Source of the DNA: Pyropia yezoensis
Taxonomy: Eukaryota; Rhodophyta; Bangiophyceae; Bangiales; Bangiaceae
Direction of reading: 5' to 3'
DNA: 64,000 bases
NCBI GenBank assembly: GCA_009829735.1
Contig: CM020619.1
Location: forward strand, 27,616,063 to 27,680,062
The notes beneath the pieces are model-generated. The model was given only the letters and a program-made list of their open reading frames with translations. It did not search any database and was not told the origin of the DNA. A program made the translations under genes and the position numbers. Below are positions 29,850 through 41,400 of this stretch, piece after piece; within the stretch, counting starts at the first letter, position 1; each line of letters opens with the position of its first letter.

Positions 29850-29960
29850 TTGGCAGCTGCCTTTGTTGTGAGAGTGTGAGGGTTAGGGCTGTAGTTTAAA
29901 GCCACTCTGCGTACCACTTCGACTTGAAGCACTCTCTTGGCACTGTTGCTCGGCCTTCCC
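29850..29960. other. Junction of convergent accessory ORF and pol, copy 1
   Basis: Only 111 bases separate the two convergent stop codons, so the 3' ends of the two transcripts must overlap or abut. Confidence 0.7.
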
Positions 29961-32900
29961 TCACGTTGAGGGAGGGCTGTTAGGGTCTATCTCGTTCCGG
30001 GCACAGTACGCCCGGACCTTCTCAGCAGGAAGGTCCTCCACATACTCCCACGTATCATCCTTGGCTTTGTAGCCAAACCAACGCACCCTCAACATGAGGC
30101 GGTCAGTATCCTCATCCCAGCCGTGGTCGATGAACTTGTCGAACACGTACTCCTGCGGGCCCTGTTTGGCTGCAGGCAGCGAGGGCAGGCGCCACGTTTT
30201 CAAAGCACGCGCCCAAGCTGGGTCGCCTGCAGGCGGTGGTGCAACTTTGACCACGTCCTGTCCGTTCACTGTGCGGACCCCATCGTCACTTTCGATGGTG
30301 AAGCGCCGCCCATCAGTACGAAGGACCTGGTACGGCCCCTTCGTCTGGAACACCAACTTACCCCCAGTTGGGGTGTGTGAGTGGACCAATACCCAGTCAC
30401 CCTGCTCGGGGACATGCTTGGCGTTGCGCACCTTCTTGTCAAAGGTACGCTTGTAGCGCTTTTGTGCTTTGTCCATCTCAGCCCTGACTTTAGGGATGAG
30501 GTTTTCAAGCCTAGCAGCGAACTCCGCCTTACTCTCAGTAGGAGTGGGCGTACTGCCACCATCCTCCCTAGTTGGGAGCGGCCGCCGCACGGCAATAGAC
30601 CGCACGCGACGGGGGGTCACAAAAGCGAGGGGTACTTCCCCGGTAGATGAGTGAACCTGCGAATTGTAGGCAGTGGTCAGAATAGAAATGTATTGGTCCC
30701 ACGTCTTCACGTGCTCACTCACATAATGGCGCAGCTGCCTAACAATAGTTTTGTTGAAGCGCTCCACCTGCCCATTAGTTTGTGGGTGGTAGGGGGTGGC
30801 ATAGTTTGCCTTAACCCCCAACATATCCAGCACTCCTTGAAACAGTACAGACGCAAATTGCGGTCCATTGTCCGATAGTGTACTATCCGGAATGCCATAC
30901 GCGGCAACCCAGTGATCTAGGAAGGCTGACACGACCGACATGGCCGTGATCTCTGCCAGTGGGATCGCTCGCGTAAGTTTCGTGAAGCGGTCACAGATGA
31001 CCAGGAGGTACTGGTTGCCCTCCTCGGTCACTGGCAGTGGCCCAAGGATGTCCATCGCCAACGCGGCGAAGGGCTCCTTGGCCGGGAACAATAGCATAGC
31101 CGTAGTAGGCCGCCGTTCCATCAGACGGTTCTGTGCACAACTTGTGCAGGCAGCCACCCAACTGTAGATGTCCACCACCATGGACGGCCAGTAGTACCTG
31201 GTCCTCAGGGTCTGGTACAGTTTACTAGACCCCAGGTGTCCACCCGTGGGAGCGTTATGCTCCCTCTCAAGGATACTGTCCTTGAGGGATGCGGGGACGA
31301 CAAGTTGTTCGGTCCCCTGGAATACCCCCCTCCTCATGAGGAGGCCATCGTCTCCCAGGAAGAACCGCGTCTCCGCCACTGTATCCAGGGTATCCCTCTG
31401 CGACTTGCAGAAGGGATCCTCGGCCTGGGCCTTCACTACTTCGTCCAGGGACAGGGGCAAGTACTTCTTGTTCCCTGGCGCCTCGGGATTCAACGCCTGA
31501 CCCGAGCGCGTGACTACCCCCACGATGGGGATGTCCTCATCGACTGGGGTGGTGTCCAGTCCCTCGGTAGGTACCCGAGAGAGGCCATCGGCAAGGGCAT
31601 GTTGCCTGCCAGGTCGGTACTCAATATCAAAGTTGAAGGGTGCAAGTCGCACCCTCCACCGGTTGAGACGAGTGTTCGTACAGTCCGTCTTGAAGATGAA
31701 CTGCAACGCGCGGTGGTCACAGCGGATGAGGAACTTCTCACCCTCTAGGTAGTGACGAAGTGACGTCACCGCCCATACCACTGCGAGTCCTTCCAACTCG
31801 GTGACTCCGTAGTTCTTCTCGGCCGAGTTTAGCCCCTTGCTGAAGTATCCCACCGGCAAGTACTCCTTGTCCGGCTGTTGCTGAAGCAACACACAACCAA
31901 GTTGGTCGTAGCTAGCGTCCACATCCAGGATGTAGTGGCCTCCCAACCTGGGAATAGCCAGGATAGGGGGCTTCAGCAGAAGGTCCCGAAGAGTCTCAAA
32001 GGATTCCTGCTCCACCCGACTTGGGGGAGGCAGGTTCTTCGGTAGCGTTGAGCTCACTAACTCATTCAACGGCTTCGCCACTTTGGCGAAGCCCTTAGTG
32101 AAACGTCGGTACACGTTACACATCCCGAGGAAGCTCCTCATCTGGGTCTGGGTCCGGGGGTACTGAGCCTTGCGGATGGCCCTCAAGTTTTTCTCGTTGA
32201 CACTGAGACGCCCCGGACGGACAACATGTCCCAAGTACTCCACCTCTTGAGTGAAGAGGTGGCACTTACTCGCCTTCAGTGACACTCCGGCGTCAGCAAG
32301 TAGCTTGAACACCTGGCCAAGATGGCCAATGTGTTCCTCTGGACTTCGGGAGAACACAATGATATCGTCTAGGTACACGAGACAGATCTGCCACCGTACT
32401 CCGGCCAGAATCATGTCCATAGCGCGCTGGAAAGTTGCCGGCGCGTTACACAGGCCAAACGGTAGACGCTTGCACTGGTAGGTACCACAGTGACAGGTAA
32501 AGGTAGTTTTATGCCTGTCCTCCGGGGCAATGGGAATTTGCCAGTACCCCGCGTTACAGTCCAGGGTAGAGAACACGTTTGCCTCCCCCAGAGAGTCCAG
32601 ACAGTCATCCATCCGAGGTAGGGGATAACTATCCTTCACCGTGCTCTCGTTGAGCTTACGGTAGTCGATACAGAACCGGGGGGTCCCATCAACTTTGGGG
32701 ACGATCACCACCGGACTCGCCCACTCGGCGTTGCTGGCCTCGATCACATCGAGGGCCTCCATGCGAGCAACTTGCTCCTTAACGAGGGCCCTTGAACGGG
32801 GTCCCCCCCTATACGGTTGTTGGCGTATAGGGGGCGCACCGGGTTTCAACTCGATCCGGTGTTGGGTAGCTCTCATGAGTCCCAATTGACCATCCCACAA

Positions 32901-33944
32901 CTTGTGATATTGGTCCAAGAGGCGTTCAACTTGAACCCTCAACCTGGGTGGAACACCCTCCATGTTTACCTGGGGCCGAGGAGAGGCGGCCGACTTGGCT
33001 TGATGCTTCTCCTTTCCGGACTTCGGGTCGCCACTTGCGCCCGCGCTGAGGGTGACCGCTACTACCGGTCCCTCGTGTTGGTCGATATAGCCGAACTTGG
33101 CCCCCGACTTGAAGAACTTGGGCGACGAGCTCAGGTTCATCACCTGGATCCTCCACGGGACTCCGGCTTTGGAGTCCATCGTGCCAAGGGCAACATGCAC
33201 TTGGTGCTTGCGAGCAAGACGGGGGTTAGGGTGCACCAACCCGTTCCCCGCATAATCAGTTACAACATCCACGTGCGCCACCGAGTTGGGGGGCAACATG
33301 ACTTTACGGGCTAAACGCAGAGTAGCAGTAAACCCTTCCCTCACAGAACAAACAGGCTTCGACTGTGAAACTGTCACAGGAGCCACAGACTTTCCCTTAC
33401 CAAGGATGGGGATAGTCTCCCCGTTCATCAACTTGACCCAGTACTCAGGGCCACAAATCAAAGGCACTTGTGTTACGACATAAGGGGTACCCAGAAGCAG
33501 GGGTACCGATATATTCTCAACTACACCATAGGTCACGTCGACCTCATGGGTCCCCAACCGAGTTGGTAGGGTCACGGCACCAACGATGGGAAGTACCCCA
33601 CCATTGATATCGATCAGATGGTCAGCTTTAGACTTCCAGCGTTGGAGCCTCATCCCCTTTGGTAATAGCGACTTGCGTATCAAGGAGGCTCCTGACCCGG
33701 TATCAAGTACGATACGGACACAACAGGCGCGGCCGGGGGCTAGTTGCACCCGTCCAGCCACCTGGAAGTTCTCACCCGTCAGCACCGCGATGACCCGACG
33801 TGGGTTTACGTTCTTGGGAAGTCCCACCCGAGGTGGGCGGACTCCCTTAGGTCGCCGCAGTATCCGACACGGTTGGTTCGTCCTCTTGGCCCACTTGGCC
33901 GAGGCTGCCGTTGTGAGCTTCGGACGACCAGCTCCAACGGTCAT
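29961..33944 (-). CDS. pol: Family B Pol polyprotein, copy 1
   Basis: An intact 1327-residue polyprotein from ATG 33944. Protease: LDTGSGASLI with Asp 81. Reverse transcriptase about 380-560 with FCIDYRKLNE, LPFGLCNAPATFQ and YLDD at 523-526. RNase H about 670-790 (DVDAS, TELEGLAVVWA, DHRALQF, HALADGLSR). Integrase with the H-H-C-C zinc site (His 895, His 902, Cys 932, Cys 935) and catalytic Asp 964, Asp 1024 and Glu 1060, a DD35E spacing. The C-terminal chromodomain (about 1266-1316, RVRWFGYKAKDDTWEYVEDL) marks it as a chromovirus-type Ty3/gypsy element. Its ATG overlaps the gag stop as ATGA. All catalytic residues are present, so this copy appears competent. Confidence 0.96.
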   Translation of the reverse strand: MTVGAGRPKLTTAASAKWAKRTNQPCRILRRPKGVRPPRVGLPKNVNPRRVIAVLTGENFQVAGRVQLAPGRACCVRIVLDTGSGASLIRKSLLPKGMRLQRWKSKADHLIDINGGVLPIVGAVTLPTRLGTHEVDVTYGVVENISVPLLLGTPYVVTQVPLICGPEYWVKLMNGETIPILGKGKSVAPVTVSQSKPVCSVREGFTATLRLARKVMLPPNSVAHVDVVTDYAGNGLVHPNPRLARKHQVHVALGTMDSKAGVPWRIQVMNLSSSPKFFKSGAKFGYIDQHEGPVVAVTLSAGASGDPKSGKEKHQAKSAASPRPQVNMEGVPPRLRVQVERLLDQYHKLWDGQLGLMRATQHRIELKPGAPPIRQQPYRGGPRSRALVKEQVARMEALDVIEASNAEWASPVVIVPKVDGTPRFCIDYRKLNESTVKDSYPLPRMDDCLDSLGEANVFSTLDCNAGYWQIPIAPEDRHKTTFTCHCGTYQCKRLPFGLCNAPATFQRAMDMILAGVRWQICLVYLDDIIVFSRSPEEHIGHLGQVFKLLADAGVSLKASKCHLFTQEVEYLGHVVRPGRLSVNEKNLRAIRKAQYPRTQTQMRSFLGMCNVYRRFTKGFAKVAKPLNELVSSTLPKNLPPPSRVEQESFETLRDLLLKPPILAIPRLGGHYILDVDASYDQLGCVLLQQQPDKEYLPVGYFSKGLNSAEKNYGVTELEGLAVVWAVTSLRHYLEGEKFLIRCDHRALQFIFKTDCTNTRLNRWRVRLAPFNFDIEYRPGRQHALADGLSRVPTEGLDTTPVDEDIPIVGVVTRSGQALNPEAPGNKKYLPLSLDEVVKAQAEDPFCKSQRDTLDTVAETRFFLGDDGLLMRRGVFQGTEQLVVPASLKDSILEREHNAPTGGHLGSSKLYQTLRTRYYWPSMVVDIYSWVAACTSCAQNRLMERRPTTAMLLFPAKEPFAALAMDILGPLPVTEEGNQYLLVICDRFTKLTRAIPLAEITAMSVVSAFLDHWVAAYGIPDSTLSDNGPQFASVLFQGVLDMLGVKANYATPYHPQTNGQVERFNKTIVRQLRHYVSEHVKTWDQYISILTTAYNSQVHSSTGEVPLAFVTPRRVRSIAVRRPLPTREDGGSTPTPTESKAEFAARLENLIPKVRAEMDKAQKRYKRTFDKKVRNAKHVPEQGDWVLVHSHTPTGGKLVFQTKGPYQVLRTDGRRFTIESDDGVRTVNGQDVVKVAPPPAGDPAWARALKTWRLPSLPAAKQGPQEYVFDKFIDHGWDEDTDRLMLRVRWFGYKAKDDTWEYVEDLPAEKVRAYCARNEIDPNSPPST

Positions 33945-35886
33945 TCGTTTCCCGCCGACTTGGCGTCCGAATCTGAGGGCGAAGGGGACGACGACGAGTC
34001 CGAGGACGACGTGTCCGCCCCCTCCGTCGAGGGTGTGGCGACCGCCACCACTGGTCGAGACCCACCCTCGCGGCGTGAACGCACTTCGTTCGTAGCCGAC
34101 TTCTTACTCGCATTCCTAACAAGCTGTTGGATGCGTTTACTCAACTTGGGGCAATCATATGCCCAGTGACCATCGGAGTTGCAGTTCCAACACCGATGAT
34201 CAGTTCCCGGAGGGGTCTTCCCAACTGGGGAAGACGACGAGGTACCTTGGGAAGTTCCCACGGCAGCTACCACCCTCTCCTTGCGGATTCGGCGTGCCTC
34301 TCGCAACTCTCTGGCCTGGCGCGCCTCTTCCCGTTCCTTGGCCAACTCGGCCTGACGCTCCTGGCGTTGTTCTTCCCGCAACTTGCGGTAGGCCTCGCCT
34401 CTGCGGTAGGCGAACCTAGCCAACTCGGCCAGGGTCGCCCGGGCAGTGTTATGCTCCCGGGTCTCCATCCGGACTGACCAGTGGAGTCCTTCCACAAACC
34501 GACTCTTCACCACAGCTTGTGGATGAAGAAACCCACAAAGATTGTTGAGCTTACGGACTCGCTCCGCAAAGGACAACTCGTCCTCCGCCTCTTCCTGATG
34601 GGCTTGCGTAAACTCCTCGACTTGAGAAGCCAACGCCGCTTCATCAACCATGGCCCTCAACAACCAGTTGACGAGCTCCAAATAGGACGTCACCTCCCCA
34701 GCGCCTCCACTTGAGGAGCTGGGCATGACGGACATAAGTTCTGTCCGCAGGTCTCCCTTCGTAAACTCCTGTAGCATGTAAAAAGCCATGCCTTCACTTA
34801 TGGCATTGTCGTCACAGGCTTTTGTGAAACGACGTAGGAACTCAAAGACACGGAGGGGGGGAGTTCCATCCCACTCCGCTTTGTGCCCAAAAGAGTGAAG
34901 TGCATTCTTCTTGGCACGGCCCATGGCTCGGGCCTGGTCAGGACCATACGCCACCGACTTGTTGTGGAGGGCGTAGGTCTCACAGTCAAAGATCCTCTGG
35001 TAGACCGGGTTGGCTACCTGGATCTTGGGCGGCACCTCACGTTGAGGGAACAGCCGCTGTGCCACTGGGGTAAGTTCACCCACAGTGCCTGTAGTCCGGC
35101 GCGGCGCGCTTGGTGTAGCCGCCGGTGTTGTCGGGGGAACTCCCCCATGAAGGGCGTACGCCCCACCGAGTATGGTGTGGCTCCCTCGTTGGGAGTCACA
35201 GGTGTCGCCCCCAGTTCGGGGCGACCAGAGATAGGCGTAAGGGGGGATTCCCCCTGCGCCTGCGGGCTCGAAGGCCCCAATCCGGTCTGGACATTAAGGC
35301 CATCTGGCAAACTCGCCACAATCTGATTCAGAATAGTATTCGTCATCGTGACCACCAGGTCCGGCAAAGTCTGCCGCAACACAGTGGTCGCCTCCCGACG
35401 GACAGTTTCCGCGAGGAGTGGATTGACGACTCCAGTTGAGTCTCGGTCCACCTCCGGGAGTCCACCTGAGGGGTAACCACGTTCCTCAGGGGTCTCAACC
35501 GGGGGCATGGGCGCGAGCCCATCGCCGACCAACGGAGGTCCGCCGTCCTCCGAAAGCCTAGTTGGCGATGGCTCCATGCCAAAGTTGGCTCCAACCCGAG
35601 TGGAACTCGCGGGGACAGTCCTCACCCTTGGGACGTTCCCGTTGAGTATACCACGCGGTGGCCAGACTTCGGCCCACCCACGTCAGAAGTGTCACCCGAG
35701 TGAACTCCCGACTGAGTCGGGGTGGCCTGTTGCCCGCCCGCACTTCCAGTCCTGCTGGCTTGAGGGACCTCTAGTCCCTCTGCGACCCCAGGTAAACCCA
35801 CCTGTGTCTCACCAGTATTCAAAGGCACTGAAGTACGTGCGTCACCCGTGTACTCCCCGGACGACGGGGGGTCCGAGCTAGCCATG
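33941..35886 (-). CDS. gag: Family B Gag, copy 1, broken by two single-base shifts
   Basis: Homologous throughout to the intact copy at 42544-44490. Relative to it, one G is missing in a G run near 35135 and one C in a C run near 35628, splitting the frame into three parts. Both differences are homopolymer-length changes within 1.1 kb of the assembly gap, so sequencing error is more likely than mutation. The part from 35083 to 33941 keeps the capsid region and the zinc knuckle (CWNCNSDGHWAYDC). The start is ATG 35886. Confidence 0.85.
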
Positions 35887-35984
35887 TTGGCTAACGATCC
35901 GTATGACACGGTCCAAGTCCACCGTTCCTCTGAGACAGAGGGCCCCTACACCCGGGTGCACCCGGAGGTAAAGTTTACCTCTGT

Positions 35985-36001
35985 CCCCTGCTGCTCCACC
36001 A
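35985..36001 (-). promoter_or_regulatory. Primer-binding site next to LTR 2
   Basis: On the minus strand TGGTGGAGCAGCAGGGG begins two bases after the LTR end. Identical to the site beside LTR 3. Confidence 0.85.
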
Positions 36002-36003
36002 AA

Positions 36004-36166
36004 TGTGGCAAAAACCACTCGCACACACAGTACCCAAGTTGGGGCGGTGTGCGAGGGCTGCCTCCCGTGTCGGGGGAACCGGAAGAAGTGCAAGTCGCAC
36101 ACACTCTATCCCTGTTGTGGGGCAATCCCCCCACGGACAAACAAGAAGATGGTGTGTGGTCCAACA
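36004..36166 (-). repeat. Family B LTR 2, first 163 bp before the gap
   Basis: Identical to LTR 3 over the visible part and differs from LTR 1 by one base (A for T). The rest of this LTR is inside the N run. Confidence 0.9.
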
Positions 36167-36666
36167 NNNNNNNNNNNNNNNNNNNNNNNNNNNNNNNNNN
36201 NNNNNNNNNNNNNNNNNNNNNNNNNNNNNNNNNNNNNNNNNNNNNNNNNNNNNNNNNNNNNNNNNNNNNNNNNNNNNNNNNNNNNNNNNNNNNNNNNNNN
36301 NNNNNNNNNNNNNNNNNNNNNNNNNNNNNNNNNNNNNNNNNNNNNNNNNNNNNNNNNNNNNNNNNNNNNNNNNNNNNNNNNNNNNNNNNNNNNNNNNNNN
36401 NNNNNNNNNNNNNNNNNNNNNNNNNNNNNNNNNNNNNNNNNNNNNNNNNNNNNNNNNNNNNNNNNNNNNNNNNNNNNNNNNNNNNNNNNNNNNNNNNNNN
36501 NNNNNNNNNNNNNNNNNNNNNNNNNNNNNNNNNNNNNNNNNNNNNNNNNNNNNNNNNNNNNNNNNNNNNNNNNNNNNNNNNNNNNNNNNNNNNNNNNNNN
36601 NNNNNNNNNNNNNNNNNNNNNNNNNNNNNNNNNNNNNNNNNNNNNNNNNNNNNNNNNNNNNNNNNN
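36167..36666. other. Assembly gap, 500 N
   Basis: Exactly 500 N, a placeholder length. By alignment to copy 1 the flanks correspond to 27259 and 28060, so the missing piece would be about 800 bp: the rest of LTR 2, the leader, and the start of the accessory ORF. Confidence 0.95.
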
Positions 36667-38453
36667 CTCCCCCGGAGGCGGGACAAGTTGTCCCGCGTGA
36701 GGCCTTGGGGCGGTGGTTTTACCCCGCTTGGCCTCTGTATGAGGAGGGGTTGACTGTTCTTCGCTGTGGCCGACTCGGCGCAGCGATGGGTCGGGTATGG
36801 GACCGCCTACGGGAGAAGTATCCCCGTAGGGTCGGGTTCCCTGCCGGCTTCAGGACGGACCAGTTTGCCTTCCTGGACGACGAGGAGGTCGAGGACGTGC
36901 AGCGGGCCAAGGCCATGGTGGACGCGGGGGAACTATCCCGGGTCCCGGCGACTTGCCGACCTTCACTTGGGACGCGGTGGCAACTCGCCCCCGTACCTTC
37001 ACGAGGCCGATCCGCACACTCATCACTTTGATGTGCGGATGGAGAAGGACTTCCGGCGAGGTCCCTACTTGGTGACCTCGGCTCAACTTGAGTTTCCTCA
37101 GCAGTCTGCTGCCAGTAAGGAGCAATACTACCCCGAGAAGCCCGAGTGGTGGCCTCAAGTTGAGGTCCCCTACGGGTTCCCGGCATTGTTGCCACGGTTG
37201 CTTGACCACTTCGGCTCCGTCATGTTGACGGCTGGCCCTGATCATCTGGTGTGGGCCATGTTGGCCACCCAGTGGCTCCTCGAGGTCATGTCGACCTGGG
37301 TGTCATGTGTTCAGCGGCGGGGGATGCTCTGGCATCTCCCCCTCCGGCTCATCCAGGGTTTGGAACAGCTCACCCCTCAGCTAGTTGCTGAGGGGTGCTC
37401 GTCAGGACAACTCACTCTACTTGAGGAGATGCTCCGCCTCCACAAGTTTATCGAGTGGGAGAGCATTGAGCACAAAGTTGCGCCGCCCCACTCGGGGGCC
37501 CAAGGACGATGGCGCACTTCGCCAGTTCGTGTGGGTCGCTCGTGAACTTCACGACGGCCGTGTGGTCCTACGAGAGGGGTTGGGCATCGGGGACTACCCG
37601 TATGCCCCGGGGGTGGATCGTCACACTGCGCCACCCCGGACAAGCCCATAGTTATGGCTGTGCCCTCATATGATGACCATATGACTCAACCTACTGCGGG
37701 GGCCCCAAGTCGGGGTCGCAGTTACACCCGGGTACCGCCACCTCGGCGTGCCCCTCCGCTTCCTCCTGTTCCTTTCCAGCCTCACGGGAACATCCCGATC
37801 AGCGTGGCCGTGGAGTCATCCACACCGGTGTCTCCCAACTTGGGGGCCACCCTCCTGACGGTATACCCCCAAGTTGGTGTTACCGCCCACGCCTCTAACC
37901 TCAGAGATGATGATCACCACGTTGGTGCGCACCATTTCCTGGTTGGCCGCGTCGACCGCAACCCTCCAAAGTTCCGAGACTCCTCAACTTGAGGAGCGCG
38001 TTCGTACTGCAGTGGCGACCGCGAGTTGCGAGTCGGTGGCGGAGTTTATGACGGCCGAGTTGGCTCGCATTGGGGCTATTATGCCCCAGCCAACCCCACT
38101 TGGGCGTGGCAAGCGTCGTGCGAGCCGGGCATACTCGCCTCCTCGCCGTCGTCGCCGTCACTCGCGGCGCTCTCCCCTCCGTGTCGGAAGACGAGTTGTC
38201 TTACTCCGTCTCGGAGTCCTCTACCCCATCGGAGACGGAGTCTGTCCAGCGTCTGCGTCGCAAACTTGCGCGCAAGACCAGGCAGAGAGTAGCCACGGTC
38301 GGCGCCACTTGCGCGACCGTGAGGGGCGCGACGGTTCCGACTTGGAGCCGCCACCCCTTCCAACAGTGGAGACCGTTATCGGCGTGGTCTCGCCGCTCGC
38401 CTCCACGTGAGGGCGAGGGCCGTGGAGTGGGAGAGTCTAGCATGCGTGCCTAG
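36667..38453 (+). pseudogene. Family B accessory ORF, copy 2, 5' lost in the gap and frameshifted
   Basis: Same gene as 27906-29849, beginning at the codons for SPPEAGQVVPREALG. At least ten single-base insertions or deletions relative to copy 1 break the frame (for example near 36924, 36990, 37130, 37475, 37636, 37869, 38175, 38286, 38364 and 38382). Most are in homopolymers and all lie within about 1.8 kb of the gap, whereas DNA farther away is identical between copies. I read them as low-quality contig-end sequence rather than true decay. Confidence 0.8.
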
Positions 38454-41400
38454 TTGGCAGCTGCCTTTGTTGTGAGAGTGTGAGGGTTAGGGCTGTAGTT
38501 TAAAGCCACTCTGCGTACCACTTCGACTTGAAGCACTCTCTTGGCACTGTTGCTCGGCCTTCCCTCACGTTGAGGAGGGCTGTTAGGGTCTATCTCGTTC
38601 CGGGCACAGTACGCCCGGACCTTCTCAGCAGGAAGGTCCTCCACATACTCCCACGTATCATCCTTGGCTTTGTAGCCAAACCAACGCACCCTCAACATGA
38701 GGCGGTCAGTATCCTCATCCCAGCCGTGGTCGATGAACTTGTCGAACACGTACTCCTGCGGGCCCTGTTTGGCTGCAGGCAGCGAGGGCAGGCGCCACGT
38801 TTTCAAAGCACGCGCCCAAGCTGGGTCGCCTGCAGGCGGTGGTGCAACTTTGACCACGTCCTGTCCGTTCACTGTGCGGACCCCATCGTCACTTTCGATG
38901 GTGAAGCGCCGCCCATCAGTACGAAGGACCTGGTACGGGCCCCTTCGTCTGGAACACCAACTTACCCCCAGTTGGGTGTGTGAGTGGACCAATACCCAGT
39001 CACCCTGCTCGGGGACATGCTTGGCGTTGCGCACCTTCTTGTCAAAGGTACGCTTGTAGCGCTTTTGTGCTTTGTCCATCTCAGCCCTGACTTTAGGGAT
39101 GAGGTTTTCAAGCCTAGCAGCGAACTCCGCCTTACTCTCAGTAGGAGTGGGCGTACTGCCACCATCCTCCCTAGTTGGGAGCGGCCGCCGCACGGCAATA
39201 GACCGCACGCGACGGGGGGTCACAAAAGCGAGGGGTACTTCCCCGGTAGATGAGTGAACCTGCGAATTGTAGGCAGTGGTCAGAATAGAAATGTATTGGT
39301 CCCACGTCTTCACGTGCTCACTCACATAATGGCGCAGCTGCCTAACAATAGTTTTGTTGAAGCGCTCCACCTGCCCATTAGTTTGTGGGTGGTAGGGGGT
39401 GGCATAGTTTGCCTTAACCCCCAACATATCCAGCACTCCTTGAAACAGTACAGACGCAAATTGCGGTCCATTGTCCGATAGTGTACTATCCGGAATGCCA
39501 TACGCGGCAACCCAGTGATCTAGGAAGGCTGACACGACCGACATGGCCGTGATCTCTGCCAGTGGGATCGCTCGCGTAAGTTTCGTGAAGCGGTCACAGA
39601 TGACCAGGAGGTACTGGTTGCCCTCCTCGGTCACTGGCAGTGGCCCAAGGATGTCCATCGCCAACGCGGCGAAGGGCTCCTTGGCCGGGAACAATAGCAT
39701 AGCCGTAGTAGGCCGCCGTTCCATCAGACGGTTCTGTGCACAACTTGTGCAGGCAGCCACCCAACTGTAGATGTCCACCACCATGGACGGCCAGTAGTAC
39801 CTGGTCCTCAGGGTCTGGTACAGTTTACTAGACCCCAGGTGTCCACCCGTGGGAGCGTTATGCTCCCTCTCAAGGATACTGTCCTTGAGGGATGCGGGGA
39901 CGACAAGTTGTTCGGTCCCCTGGAATACCCCCCTCCTCATGAGGAGGCCATCGTCTCCCAGGAAGAACCGCGTCTCCGCCACTGTATCCAGGGTATCCCT
40001 CTGCGACTTGCAGAAGGGATCCTCGGCCTGGGCCTTCACTACTTCGTCCAGGGACAGGGGCAAGTACTTCTTGTTCCCTGGCGCCTCGGGATTCAACGCC
40101 TGACCCGAGCGCGTGACTACCCCCACGATGGGGATGTCCTCATCGACTGGGGTGGTGTCCAGTCCCTCGGTAGGTACCCGAGAGAGGCCATCGGCAAGGG
40201 CATGTTGCCTGCCAGGTCGGTACTCAATATCAAAGTTGAAGGGTGCAAGTCGCACCCTCCACCGGTTGAGACGAGTGTTCGTACAGTCCGTCTTGAAGAT
40301 GAACTGCAACGCGCGGTGGTCACAGCGGATGAGGAACTTCTCACCCTCTAGGTAGTGACGAAGTGACGTCACCGCCCATACCACTGCGAGTCCTTCCAAC
40401 TCGGTGACTCCGTAGTTCTTCTCGGCCGAGTTTAGCCCCTTGCTGAAGTATCCCACCGGCAAGTACTCCTTGTCCGGCTGTTGCTGAAGCAACACACAAC
40501 CAAGTTGGTCGTAGCTAGCGTCCACATCCAGGATGTAGTGGCCTCCCAACCTGGGAATAGCCAGGATAGGGGGCTTCAGCAGAAGGTCCCGAAGAGTCTC
40601 AAAGGATTCCTGCTCCACCCGACTTGGGGGAGGCAGGTTCTTCGGTAGCGTTGAGCTCACTAACTCATTCAACGGCTTCGCCACTTTGGCGAAGCCCTTA
40701 GTGAAACGTCGGTACACGTTACACATCCCGAGGAAGCTCCTCATCTGGGTCTGGGTCCGGGGGTACTGAGCCTTGCGGATGGCCCTCAAGTTTTTCTCGT
40801 TGACACTGAGACGCCCCGGACGGACAACATGTCCCAAGTACTCCACCTCTTGAGTGAAGAGGTGGCACTTACTCGCCTTCAGTGACACTCCGGCGTCAGC
40901 AAGTAGCTTGAACACCTGGCCAAGATGGCCAATGTGTTCCTCTGGACTTCGGGAGAACACAATGATATCGTCTAGGTACACGAGACAGATCTGCCACCGT
41001 ACTCCGGCCAGAATCATGTCCATAGCGCGCTGGAAAGTTGCCGGCGCGTTACACAGGCCAAACGGTAGACGCTTGCACTGGTAGGTACCACAGTGACAGG
41101 TAAAGGTAGTTTTATGCCTGTCCTCCGGGGCAATGGGAATTTGCCAGTACCCCGCGTTACAGTCCAGGGTAGAGAACACGTTTGCCTCCCCCAGAGAGTC
41201 CAGACAGTCATCCATCCGAGGTAGGGGATAACTATCCTTCACCGTGCTCTCGTTGAGCTTACGGTAGTCGATACAGAACCGGGGGGTCCCATCAACTTTG
41301 GGGACGATCACCACCGGACTCGCCCACTCGGCGTTGCTGGCCTCGATCACATCGAGGGCCTCCATGCGAGCAACTTGCTCCTTAACGAGGGCCCTTGAAC

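Noticed and set aside
30094..34477. Numerous plus-strand frames opposite family B pol and gag (likewise in copy 2 and in element A)
   Set aside because: They are shadows of pol and gag, identical wherever pol is identical, with no domain of their own. The accessory ORFs lie outside pol and are not of this kind.
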